From a virus: 45,491 bases of DNA. Below the pieces are notes generated by a model. It was not told the DNA's origin, searched no databases, and saw only the letters and a list, made by a program, of their open reading frames with translations. The first letter of the stretch is position 1. Every line of letters starts with the position of its first letter. Below are positions 14,183 to 22,059 of the stretch, in pieces. Made by a program: the position numbers and the translations under genes. The stretch lies in the IMG/VR virus record IMGVR_UViG_3300045009_000856, positions 1-45,491 of that record; one strand, given 5' to 3'.

Positions 14183-16843
14183 CTATTTACGGAACTTGTC
14201 AAGTTCTGGCATGTATCGCTTTGGGGTGTTTTGTCTCATGCCTCTGGCACGATTGATTTTCGGATCAACTTTGCGGAATGTTGTGTATGAGCCGTCTGAA
14301 ACGACTTGCTCGTGCAGGTCAGCAGCCTGACGGAAGAGTTCGGCTGCTTCTGGGTCGTTGTATTCCCGGAGCATGACTTTTGCTTGCGCGCGCATGGCAT
14401 TGATCATGTCTTTATGGGTGTAGCTGAAACCATCTTTTTCCGGCGTTGATGGCATCCACTCTCCACGAAGGGCGTCTTCTGTTTGCCAAAACATTGCCGC
14501 AGTGTCATCGTCAAGACCTCTGGCCGCTAATGAGTCTCTCTTGAGAAGCGCCTCATGAAATTTTTGTGCGAGAGACTCTCTCTTGCGGAGCTGGTTGATG
14601 TATTTCAGTTCCATCTGTCGGACTCTTTTGCGGCTCATCTTCAGTCTTCGGGCAGTTTCATCGAGACGCTCATTCAGATTCATTCGCGATTCGAAAATCT
14701 CGCGAGGACTCCTTCCAGGTCGACCCATTCCTCCCGTGAGGCCAACGGGAACGCGAGGTCTTACCGGTGTGGGACGCACTGGCTGGGGGACGGGGATCGG
14801 TGGTTGCGGAACTCTCGGTTTCTGCGGCTCCCTCTCCGGAATCGGTACGGGCTCTTTTGCCGGTTTTGGCTCTTCTTGTGGCACCCCCGGCATCATTCTC
14901 ATAGGGGGTCTGCGTCGTCGATCGCGGCCAACGGGAACGCGAGGTCTTACCGGTGTGGGACGTACTGGCTGAGGAGCGGGGATCGGTGGTTGCGGAACTC
15001 TCGGTTTCTGCGGCTCTCTCTCGGGAATCGGTACGGGCTCCCTTGCCGGTTTTGGCTCTTCTTGTGGCACCCCCGGCATCATTCTTGCGAGAGCTGGCTT
15101 TCGAATGCGTGCATCAGGCTTTCGAATGCGTGCATCAGGCCGTTCGAAAAGTGTGCCTTCCTGGACCAGTCTGTCCCCATCGGCGTCAATCGCGTCTGGA
15201 TCAAATGCCGTAAATACGCCGCGTGCTCCGCGGCGGGCCCTTCCGAGTGTTGCGCCGAGTTTCTTTTCTTCGAAATCGTCGATTAGTTCAATCAGATCGT
15301 TGTATTCATCCTCTTGTAGGTTGTCTATGTTCTTGATGGCCAGACCGACATCAAGCAGTTCAACGTCAAGTTCTTTCTCGCCAGCCGCATCGTTCAGAGC
15401 ACCCAACAGTCCGATGTCGTCTGCGCTGTGAATGAAAAGGTGTTTGCCTGGGTTGAGTTCTTTGAAAACATTCCACGATGGCATTGGTTTGCCGCAAGAA
15501 TCACATCCGCATCCGCCATAATTGTTTTTCCGTGGGGATCCGTCCCACCCGAACGCATGCGCTGGACGGCTTGTATCAGTCGGAACGTATACGACTTGCG
15601 GTTTGACTTCTTCTGAAGTTCCGAACATGTATCCGTCTCCTTGTGAATGGTAAGGAATTCTCAAGGTGGTGTTTGTTCCATCTCTTCGCATTTCCGCAAC
15701 AATCATGTTCTGATCGGCGTACACGATTCTGCATGGGCCGCCAAAGTGTCTCGCTACTGCTTCGGTAAGAGCAAGACGTGCAACATCCTGCGGTCTCGCA
15801 AGACTGATTCCAACTGCGTAGACATCATGAATGTGATTCTTGGTCTGAATATCAGATTCATCTGATTTCTCTTTGGTGTTTTCGTATCGCTCCAGGAGTC
15901 TTCTTCCCTTTGCGGCGAGTTTTGCCGCATCTGAGCGATCTTGTGGAACGGGTTCACCCCAAGCGGCAGCCGAAAGCGCCAAACGTGTTGGTCTTCCTTT
16001 TGCATCTTTCATTGGCCCGCGTGGATTGGTGAAAAAACGGGTGAGGAAGGAACCTTTTCTTCTCATCTTTTGCGGAGTATTTGCGGCACCTTTTACGCCA
16101 GGCTTCAGGTTTGCACCTTCAGTCCGCTTGAAATGTGCACGGCCAGCGGCAGTCAAACCGCCCTTGGGATCCTTGAGCGGCTGACCTTTTTGCTCAATCG
16201 GAACGCAATTCGGAACCATTTTTCCATTCTTGCCCATCTTCATTCCGACCTGCTTGTACCCCTCCCAGCACGGGCCGCTAGTTGAGGCTTTCTCCTTGGT
16301 CTCCGCATCTATCAAATCGGCTTTGATTGAAATTGTTCCAGTGAGTTGATTTGCTCCGTGGAGAACCGGGGAAACTTCGTAAAGTTCCACTTCTTTGAGA
16401 AGGTTTGCTTTTTGTGCAGGATCGTAAACGGCATCGAGTGTCTTGTAGCCGATCGACCACTCCTGTTCGGCGCCAAAAAACGAAACGTTTGCGAAAGCCT
16501 CACGACCTCTTTCGGACTTCAGGTTGAACTGGACCTTGGCAAAAAGGCCGCCAACCCCACCCGAACGCATCTTTACCGGAAGGCGTGGATCATTGGGGGG
16601 TACTTCGAAGATCTCGAGGACCTTGCCGATTGGCTCGTTCCAATTGTGGCCCCAAACAACGCGGGGTTTGCGACGCTTCAAGCTTCCGTTGAAAGCCCCT
16701 GGGAGCACCACATCACCAACGGAATCTTTATTTCCTATAGCAGCAACGAAACATTCGACTATGCCGCGGGCCTCGTCGACGCTGACCTGTCCATCAAGAG
16801 CCTTGTACTCGGCGACATTTGACTCAATACTTGTATTTTTCAA
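14183..16843 (-). CDS. Multidomain HK97-type prohead serine protease with C-terminal sigma-region-4-like HTH
   Basis: 886 residues from a TTG start preceded by GTGGAG at good spacing. Residues 1-180 are a caudoviral prohead protease: VVWGHNWNEPIG with His66, EWSIGYK with Ser130, and SPVLHGANQLTG after them. This enzyme normally trims scaffold and capsid proteins. It is followed by CWEGYKQVGM...PNC, a GGLTAAGRAHFKR...KPTRLALSAAAWGEPVP block (DUF6321-like, as in other phage proteases), and FDPDAIDADGDRLVQEGT (about 547-564). Next is a Pro-rich stretch made of two nearly identical 62-residue units (about 580-700), then GLTGGM at 701-706. Residues about 721-757 contain LDETARRLKMSRKRVRQ, matching the helix-turn-helix of sigma-70 region 4. 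Family proteases are usually 200-300 residues, so this is a fusion or polyprotein. A GLTGGM-type site inside it could allow self-processing (inferred). Confidence 0.88.
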   Translation of the reverse strand: MKNTSIESNVAEYKALDGQVSVDEARGIVECFVAAIGNKDSVGDVVLPGAFNGSLKRRKPRVVWGHNWNEPIGKVLEIFEVPPNDPRLPVKMRSGGVGGLFAKVQFNLKSERGREAFANVSFFGAEQEWSIGYKTLDAVYDPAQKANLLKEVELYEVSPVLHGANQLTGTISIKADLIDAETKEKASTSGPCWEGYKQVGMKMGKNGKMVPNCVPIEQKGQPLKDPKGGLTAAGRAHFKRTEGANLKPGVKGAANTPQKMRRKGSFLTRFFTNPRGPMKDAKGRPTRLALSAAAWGEPVPQDRSDAAKLAAKGRRLLERYENTKEKSDESDIQTKNHIHDVYAVGISLARPQDVARLALTEAVARHFGGPCRIVYADQNMIVAEMRRDGTNTTLRIPYHSQGDGYMFGTSEEVKPQVVYVPTDTSRPAHAFGWDGSPRKNNYGGCGCDSCGKPMPSWNVFKELNPGKHLFIHSADDIGLLGALNDAAGEKELDVELLDVGLAIKNIDNLQEDEYNDLIELIDDFEEKKLGATLGRARRGARGVFTAFDPDAIDADGDRLVQEGTLFERPDARIRKPDARIRKPALARMMPGVPQEEPKPAREPVPIPEREPQKPRVPQPPIPAPQPVRPTPVRPRVPVGRDRRRRPPMRMMPGVPQEEPKPAKEPVPIPEREPQKPRVPQPPIPVPQPVRPTPVRPRVPVGLTGGMGRPGRSPREIFESRMNLNERLDETARRLKMSRKRVRQMELKYINQLRKRESLAQKFHEALLKRDSLAARGLDDDTAAMFWQTEDALRGEWMPSTPEKDGFSYTHKDMINAMRAQAKVMLREYNDPEAAELFRQAADLHEQVVSDGSYTTFRKVDPKINRARGMRQNTPKRYMPELDKFRK
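14741..15085 (-). repeat. 186-bp-period tandem duplication encoding a Pro-rich linker
   Basis: Two near-identical 159-base copies at 14741-14899 and 14927-15085, offset by exactly 186 bases. They encode MMPGVPQEEPKPA.EPVPIPE and the following Pro-rich residues twice inside the prohead-protease gene. The offset is divisible by three, so the frame is kept. The few mismatches suggest a recent duplication, or one kept alike by conversion. Confidence 0.85.
15096..15137 (-). repeat. Perfect 21-bp tandem repeat
   Basis: Two exact adjacent 21-base units that encode PDARIRK twice, between the DxDGD motif and the Pro-rich duplication in the prohead-protease gene. Confidence 0.85.
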
Positions 16844-16911
16844 AGATTTGCTCCACTATGTCGAGAGAGTTCCCAACAATAATAAAATAAGTAAACCCGT
16901 TGTGGCGGAAC

Positions 16912-16941
16912 ATTTAAGTAAATCTCGAATTTACGTAAATC
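16912..16941. promoter_or_regulatory. Paired ATTTA(A/C)GTAAATC palindromic sites before the prohead-protease gene
   Basis: The 96-base gap between portal stop and protease start contains ATTTAAGTAAATC (16912-16924) and ATTTACGTAAATC (16929-16941), 17 bases apart. The core ATTTACGTAAAT of the second is a perfect palindrome, and a shorter ATAAGTAAAC lies at about 16888. The gap is far more AT-rich than its surroundings. This looks like a dimeric repressor/activator operator or a phage-specific promoter element controlling the leftward operon. No -35/-10 pair could be fixed with confidence. Confidence 0.45.
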
Positions 16942-19261
16942 AGATTACAAAACGAAGCTTGCACCTGCAATTTATTGTCAGATTTGGTGGCGCAAGTGGA
17001 TCGCCGGGGAATCTGATTTTCAATCCGTCTACGGCAAACGAGTCGGTCAAACCCACGGCCTTGCCGTGAAGCGCAACGTGCTCGGCCCTCACGCGGGCAT
17101 CGCGTTTGGTAATCCATGTTTTACTTATCGCACCCACCTGTTTGGCGGCAAAATAGGTCCCAGCATTGAAAGCTGTTTGCGATTCGTGCTCAGCGATCAC
17201 CCTCTTGCGTTTCATCAGAAGGTTGACAAAAACTGCCGCAAGAGCTGCTTTGAGCAACCCGGACTTGTCTTCTTTGTCATCCAATGATGAACTAATCAGA
17301 ATCGCCGCTTCTATCTCTTTACGCGTGTTGGCGTTTACGCTTTGAACTCTCTTTGTTTGAGCCTCGAGATATTCGACGAATTCCTCGTCGTCGAACTCCA
17401 CGGGCATGCCAGAACGTTCTTGCGAAAGATTTCCGGCATCAACTGCAATTCCAGAAAAAATGGGACGAATATCCTCCATCATTTGCTTGTTCCAGACATC
17501 TTCGTCAAAAATTTGTTCGATTTTCAATGTGCCGGCAGCTAACTGTTTTTTGGCTTTTGCTCCAGTCGCCTTCTCCAAAACAACACGCTGTTGCCTTTCA
17601 AAAAATCGTTCCAGCTGGTTGTCCAAAATTTCTGTCCAACGGCCAACGTTGTCGTCAGCTTTGATGTCCCACTGGTCGCCAACAAAGTCAAGAAATCCTG
17701 CAGATTTTGTTTGCATTTCATGCGAATATGCAGATGCCATTCCTGGCGGCATCGGTATTTCCATTGTTTCTTGCTCAGCGGGGATCGAGGGTGCGGACTC
17801 TGCTGCGAGAGCTTCTGTCATCGTTTCCGGTCGCCCTCCAGGCGGTGGCGCTTCTCCGACCAGGCCAGCCTCGCCAACCAGAGATCCGGGAATCCCCGGT
17901 GGCTGACCCGGAGGGGTGAGACCCTGCGGTCCACCTGAAGCCCCCGGCATTCCACCTGAAGCCCCCGGCATTCCACCTTGAGCTGCGGCCATTGCGGCTT
18001 GCTGTTGCTGTGCCTGTTCCTGGGAATTGAACGGCTTGTCCGTGTATCCGATCGGCGTCAAGTTCGGGTTGGCAAGGAGTGCTTGCATAAGGTCGGACTC
18101 AATAGTTTTTCTTCCAGTTCCGTCGCGATACTCGTTGCCTGTTATGAGGCCAGCCTGGAACTCTTGCATCAAATAGCGTTCACGCTCCTGCTTGTAGAGA
18201 ACGAGAACTGGAACGTCATCGACGTCAAAATCGATATAGAACTCATCATCCAGTTCGTCCAGTCCCCTGCCGATCAATTCGAGGTGTGGCATCATCGTCT
18301 CGTTCCAGAAAACGCGATGCTCTTCTGCCGCATTGGAGAATGTTCTTCCCGCGGCGTTTCCGATTACGGATTCCGGAACACCGAACGCAGCAAGAATTTC
18401 TTCCTTGGTCAACTGGCGCATTTGAACATAATTTGCGTCTCGCGGGGAAGCGCCCGTATCTACGAAATCAACGCCTTCATCAGACGAGACAACTGATACT
18501 GCCCCAGCTCGGCCGATATTTCCTCGGAATCTATTACGCAATTCGTCCTTATCGTTATCGTCTATTTCGCCCCTGACGACAAGAAGACCGCCCGGTCGGC
18601 CGTCGTTGATCAAAAAGTTTCTGTTGTATATCTTCGAAAGATTTTCAATTTCGATCGCGATACCCGCCGATTCCATGGGGGTCAATGAAAGATACGGATC
18701 AAGCGGGTGTGGCTTTCTGATCCAAATAACGTCATTGGCTGGAACGATTATCTTTGTTCCGTTGCGCAAATCAACTTCGAATCCGCTGATGAATTTTTTC
18801 TTATCCGGGATAGGTGATGTGTGTCCTGGGGGAAGCAGTTGCAAACCAATCACTCCGCCGTCACGGCCACGAATGATTTCAATGAATGCCCCCCGAGAAG
18901 ACATCAACAACTGCGAAGAAAGTCTGTATCTGAAAACAAAAGCGTTTTCGCCGTAATTTGATTTGGAATTTAAGATTTTCAGAAGAGGGTGATTTTTCTT
19001 AGACACCTTCTCACCGTCGGGAGAATTGTCCCTTCGCAAAATTGCGGGAAGGCGAGATTGATTACCGGCAATGGCGTCGATACACCGGTTGACCCAGACA
19101 ACACGCTGAAAACCTTCGCGGTATGCCCGTTCGATATCCCAAGAGTCTCTGTATGGCTTGCCGGCCTGGTTGGGATTGAACGCAACAGGCGCTCCTGGTG
19201 TTATAATCGATTTTACGGAGTCGCTTCGACTTTGTTTGTTGGATATTGAATTCCAGGCCAT
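16940..19261 (-). CDS. Portal protein fused to C-terminal MuF-type domain
   Basis: 773 residues from ATG. Residues about 30-410 are an HK97-type portal: VVWVNRCIDAIAGNQSRLP, a LLPPGHTSPIPD segment, VIWIRKPHPLDPYLSLTPM, and the LTKEEILAAFGVPESVIG helix. Portal subunits form the dodecameric DNA channel at the head vertex. A Gln/Ala-rich and Gly/Pro/Ser-rich linker follows (about 415-500), including a short tandem repeat. The C-terminal region ends ITKRDARVRAEHVALHG...FPGDP.AP..TINCRC, the classic MuF/SPP1 gp7 signature. The two are usually separate adjacent genes; here they are one polypeptide. The gene sits at the head of the leftward operon, divergent from the terminase. Confidence 0.92.
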   Translation of the reverse strand: MAWNSISNKQSRSDSVKSIITPGAPVAFNPNQAGKPYRDSWDIERAYREGFQRVVWVNRCIDAIAGNQSRLPAILRRDNSPDGEKVSKKNHPLLKILNSKSNYGENAFVFRYRLSSQLLMSSRGAFIEIIRGRDGGVIGLQLLPPGHTSPIPDKKKFISGFEVDLRNGTKIIVPANDVIWIRKPHPLDPYLSLTPMESAGIAIEIENLSKIYNRNFLINDGRPGGLLVVRGEIDDNDKDELRNRFRGNIGRAGAVSVVSSDEGVDFVDTGASPRDANYVQMRQLTKEEILAAFGVPESVIGNAAGRTFSNAAEEHRVFWNETMMPHLELIGRGLDELDDEFYIDFDVDDVPVLVLYKQERERYLMQEFQAGLITGNEYRDGTGRKTIESDLMQALLANPNLTPIGYTDKPFNSQEQAQQQQAAMAAAQGGMPGASGGMPGASGGPQGLTPPGQPPGIPGSLVGEAGLVGEAPPPGGRPETMTEALAAESAPSIPAEQETMEIPMPPGMASAYSHEMQTKSAGFLDFVGDQWDIKADDNVGRWTEILDNQLERFFERQQRVVLEKATGAKAKKQLAAGTLKIEQIFDEDVWNKQMMEDIRPIFSGIAVDAGNLSQERSGMPVEFDDEEFVEYLEAQTKRVQSVNANTRKEIEAAILISSSLDDKEDKSGLLKAALAAVFVNLLMKRKRVIAEHESQTAFNAGTYFAAKQVGAISKTWITKRDARVRAEHVALHGKAVGLTDSFAVDGLKIRFPGDPLAPPNLTINCRCKLRFVI
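17931..17972 (-). repeat. 21-bp tandem repeat in the portal linker
   Basis: Two exact adjacent 21-base units encode GGMPGAS twice in the flexible linker joining the portal and MuF parts. The repeat keeps the reading frame and probably reflects slippage in a disordered region. Confidence 0.8.
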
Positions 19262-19271
19262 GATTTATTGG

Positions 19272-19442
19272 TTAGTCCATTCCCAGCAGATAGCCGACCA
19301 GCCCGCTTGTCACTCCGCACACGATAAACCCGACTGGTGGTGCGAAAAGAAACCCGCCAATCGTTGTCATAATTATAAATGAAGCAATAAGCAGATTGGC
19401 TACAGTCGGCCGCCCAAGACGCAACCTTTTGAAAAATTCCAT
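19272..19442 (-). CDS. Small two-helix membrane protein (56 aa)
   Basis: Short frame MEFFKRLRLGRPTVANLL... ending ...LVGYLLGMD, with its stop 10 bases before the portal ATG. A basic N-terminus is followed by two hydrophobic segments (about 15-32 and 35-53) split by an APP turn, typical of a small inner-membrane hairpin protein. It could be a holin-like or superinfection-exclusion protein, or a leader of the portal operon. The ribosome site is weak (GGTAG only). A longer frame on the same strand in another phase lacks these features. Moderately sure it is a gene. Confidence 0.5.
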   Translation of the reverse strand: MEFFKRLRLGRPTVANLLIASFIIMTTIGGFLFAPPVGFIVCGVTSGLVGYLLGMD

Positions 19443-19513
19443 GAAACGAGACTACCATTCATTGATGATCGGCCAAATTACTATGTGTGTACAGTTCGCC
19501 AGAATGGGATTTT
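19443..19513. other. Divergent intergenic region between leftward head operon and rightward terminase operon
   Basis: About 70 bases separate the start of the leftward small membrane gene from the terminase ATG at 19514. Both operons must start near here, so promoters for both directions are expected. I see a TACTAT at 19479-19484 as a possible rightward -10, but no -35 at normal spacing, and no clear leftward pair. Confidence 0.4.
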
Positions 19514-20818
19514 ATGACTAACTGGAACGAAGTTCTAAAATATCTGGAACCCAAAAAAGCTTTGTTTTGCCCAGAAGAACCGTCGCTTACCCAGAAAGTT
19601 TTTTTGCGTAGTTATGCCTTGGAGGGCTTATTTGGTGGGGCGGCAGGCGGAGGCAAAAGTAGCGCACTGCTTATGGCCGCCCTTCAATATGTTGATGTTC
19701 CTGGATATTCTGCGATCCTTTTTAGAAGGACTTTTGCGGACCTTTCGCTTCCGGGCGCCCTAATGGACCGTTTTCGCTTATGGGTAGCACAACATGATGA
19801 TGTCCACTGGAATAACAACACGTATATTGCCACGTTCCCGTCTGGGGCGCGAATTTCTTTCGGATACCTAAACAATGTCAATGATTATTTGCGATATAAG
19901 GGTTCGGAGTTTCAATTTATTGGAATGGATGAAGTAACAGAAATTAGAGAATCCGATTATCGATACCTTTTCTCACGTTTGCGCCGACCCGCCAGCGGCC
20001 CGTTGTCAAAAGTACCCCTAAGAATGAGAGCCGCCTCCAACCCCGCACCCAATTGGGTGAGGCAGAGATTCATCGTCGAAGGCAAGCAGCAAAACAGAAT
20101 ATTTGTTCCTTCAAAGTTGACAGACAACCCCGGCATTGACCCTGATTCATACCGGCAAGCTCTTGCGGCATTGGATCCGATTGAGCGCCGACGTCTCGAA
20201 ATGGGCGACTGGTGGGCCACGACATTGGGAACCTGTTTTGACAGAACGTCTTTTGTAATCATTGATTCAAGTGAAGTTCCTCAGGTTCATTCATCAAGTC
20301 GAGCGGTGCGGTTTTGGGATTTGGCCGCGACTGAACCATCTCACAGCAACCCAGATCCCGACTGGACCGTTGGGACCTTGATGCTTTTTGACCAAGGTGT
20401 TTCTTACGTATTGGATGTAAAGCGCGCGCGATTGAAAAATGAAAAAGTGGAAAATCTCATTTATCAAACAGCGGTTGAAGATGGTCACATTGTTTCAATA
20501 AGAATGGAACAAGAACCAGGATCTTCCGGGAAAGCGCTCATTGACAATTATGCGCGCTATGTGCTACCGGGATATGACTTTGCCGGTATTAGGTCAACCG
20601 GAGACAAAGAAACAAGGGCCAGACCATTTGCTGCAGCCATAGCTAACGGAAATGTAAGGTTGGTGCGCTCATCATGGCTAACAGACTGGCTCGACGAATT
20701 TAGCTCTTTTCCTGAAGCATGTGCCCATGATGATCAGGTTGACTCGGCGGTAAGCGCGTTTTCCTTCCTTACGGGGTTGGGGTTGCCACAAAGAAGAAAG
20801 GCCGCTATCATTCTCTGA
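19514..20818 (+). CDS. terL: Terminase large subunit (ATPase and nuclease)
   Basis: About 434 residues from ATG 19514; an upstream GTG at 19487 is possible, and neither has a strong ribosome site. The ATPase part has Walker A GGAAGGGKS (41-49, Lys48) and Walker B FIGMDE (Asp139, Glu140). The nuclease part has FWDLAATE (Asp269) and HDDQVDS (Asp406, Asp407, Asp410). These are the RNase-H-like acidic residues that cut concatemeric DNA. It powers DNA packaging through the portal encoded divergently next door. No small terminase was recognised in the window; the 181-residue gene after it is not obviously one. Strongly supported. Confidence 0.95.
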   Translation: MTNWNEVLKYLEPKKALFCPEEPSLTQKVFLRSYALEGLFGGAAGGGKSSALLMAALQYVDVPGYSAILFRRTFADLSLPGALMDRFRLWVAQHDDVHWNNNTYIATFPSGARISFGYLNNVNDYLRYKGSEFQFIGMDEVTEIRESDYRYLFSRLRRPASGPLSKVPLRMRAASNPAPNWVRQRFIVEGKQQNRIFVPSKLTDNPGIDPDSYRQALAALDPIERRRLEMGDWWATTLGTCFDRTSFVIIDSSEVPQVHSSSRAVRFWDLAATEPSHSNPDPDWTVGTLMLFDQGVSYVLDVKRARLKNEKVENLIYQTAVEDGHIVSIRMEQEPGSSGKALIDNYARYVLPGYDFAGIRSTGDKETRARPFAAAIANGNVRLVRSSWLTDWLDEFSSFPEACAHDDQVDSAVSAFSFLTGLGLPQRRKAAIIL

Positions 20819-20852
20819 CACAAGTCGGTAACCTGTCATAACAAGGAAAGAT

Positions 20853-21398
20853 ATGGGCAACACACCTCTTACCCCCGAATGCGAATCGATTATTGAAGAA
20901 ATCGGTAAGGCGTTGAATCTTCTGCGGTCGGCTGCGAAAGACGCGGTCGAACTAATTCAGGCGGCAGAATCTTCCTCTATTGACGATTCGTGCGAACTGG
21001 CGGCCATGCTGAATAGGGCAAAAGTCGAGACAAAAGAGTTGTTCGAACTCGTTTCGGCTGATGTGATTTCGCGAATGGGCTCACTGCCGGAACACACATT
21101 GGTCGATGGGACTGTCGTTGAGCGCCGACAGGCGACTGCCAGAAAGAAATGGGATCACCTGACTCTCGCCAAATCTGTCACCGAAAAACTTCAACAAATG
21201 GCCATAGACATGGATACCGGTGAGACAACGATGAGCAACCAGGAAATCGCCGTCAGCCTTCTCGATTATGTCGCACCGAGTTATTGGCGGGTAAAGAAAC
21301 TGGCCGACTTGGGAATCAACGCAGATCTCTACTGTGAAGTCACAGAGGGTGGATTACACCTAGTTATCCGAAAAGGAGCATCAAACGATGACGAATAA
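20853..21398 (+). CDS. Hypothetical protein of the recombination module
   Basis: 181 residues with a good ribosome site (AAGGAAAG) before ATG. The N-terminal half is helical (IGKALNLLRSAAKDAVELIQ...), followed by VVERRQATARKKWDHLTLAKSV and a C-terminal alpha/beta piece (VAPSYWRVKKLADLGINADLYCE). The end overlaps the Rad52-like gene by 11 bases, so the two are coupled. Comparable small proteins often precede phage single-strand annealing genes, and the REQATARKKW-like helix suggests nucleic-acid contact, but I do not recognise a family. A recombinase accessory role is inferred from position only. Confidence 0.75.
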   Translation: MGNTPLTPECESIIEEIGKALNLLRSAAKDAVELIQAAESSSIDDSCELAAMLNRAKVETKELFELVSADVISRMGSLPEHTLVDGTVVERRQATARKKWDHLTLAKSVTEKLQQMAIDMDTGETTMSNQEIAVSLLDYVAPSYWRVKKLADLGINADLYCEVTEGGLHLVIRKGASNDDE

Positions 21399-22059
21399 CA
21401 ACACATACCAGCTTCTCTCGGAGCCATTCCCTCCAGAGATGGAGCGCTCGATCACCAAGAGCGGAACTTCGCTTGTTTACATTCCAGTCAGCGAAGTAAT
21501 CAACCGGCTCAACAAAGTGCTCGGCGTGGAACAATGGTCCTTCAACGTCGTCAAATGCGACCGCGACCCAATCGACACCGATTTTGTCATTGCCCACGTC
21601 CAGATTCGCTGGTACTCTCGCGATGGAATCCAATTCATCGAACGTGACGGGATCGGCGGCCAGCGCATAAAGCGAAACAAGGCGGGTCAAATTGTTGACC
21701 TGGGTGACGAATTCAAGGGCGCGATTTCAGATGCCCTGAAGAAAGCTGCGCAAACCCTTGGCGTCGGTTTGTATCTCGCGCGCAGCGAGGACGCCCTGGA
21801 AATCGAAGCGGCAACCGATGGAATCCGAGTGGCAACCGAACAGAACCAACCACCGCTGGACAACTCGGCAAAATGGTCCGCTTTCATGGTCATCAGCAAA
21901 AAGCTGACGCCGGAGCAAAAAGAAGAACTCAAGACAGTATGGGCCGAGTACAGCGACAATGCCCCAACGCCGACAGCGACGACTGCGACGGAGGAGGAAA
22001 TCGACTTCCTGGCCGCCGAGGCAATCCGAATCCAATTCGGTGGACAGGTTGTCGAATAA
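21388..22059 (+). CDS. Rad52-like single-strand annealing protein
   Basis: 223 residues. The N-terminal domain (VSEVINRLNKVLGVEQWSF, then alternating strands) and the GDEFKGAISDALKKAAQTLGVGLYL-type signature at about 107-131 are hallmarks of phage Rad52/22-family annealing proteins (Sak-like). These coat ssDNA and pair complementary strands, working with an exonuclease that makes 3' tails. The next gene is such a nuclease. The C-terminal region (about 155-223) is acidic and probably mediates partner binding, as in related proteins. The ribosome site AAAAGGAG lies within the previous gene. Confidence 0.88.
   Translation: MTNNNTYQLLSEPFPPEMERSITKSGTSLVYIPVSEVINRLNKVLGVEQWSFNVVKCDRDPIDTDFVIAHVQIRWYSRDGIQFIERDGIGGQRIKRNKAGQIVDLGDEFKGAISDALKKAAQTLGVGLYLARSEDALEIEAATDGIRVATEQNQPPLDNSAKWSAFMVISKKLTPEQKEELKTVWAEYSDNAPTPTATTATEEEIDFLAAEAIRIQFGGQVVE

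Noticed and set aside
14555-15286. 243-residue plus-strand frame with repeats
   Set aside because: It is the antisense of the Pro-rich duplication of the protease gene; the repeats are explained by that gene.
21959-22039. N-terminal extension of the Cas4-like nuclease
   Set aside because: An Arg-rich read of the Rad52-like gene's end in another frame; known nucleases of this type start near the first Cys segment.
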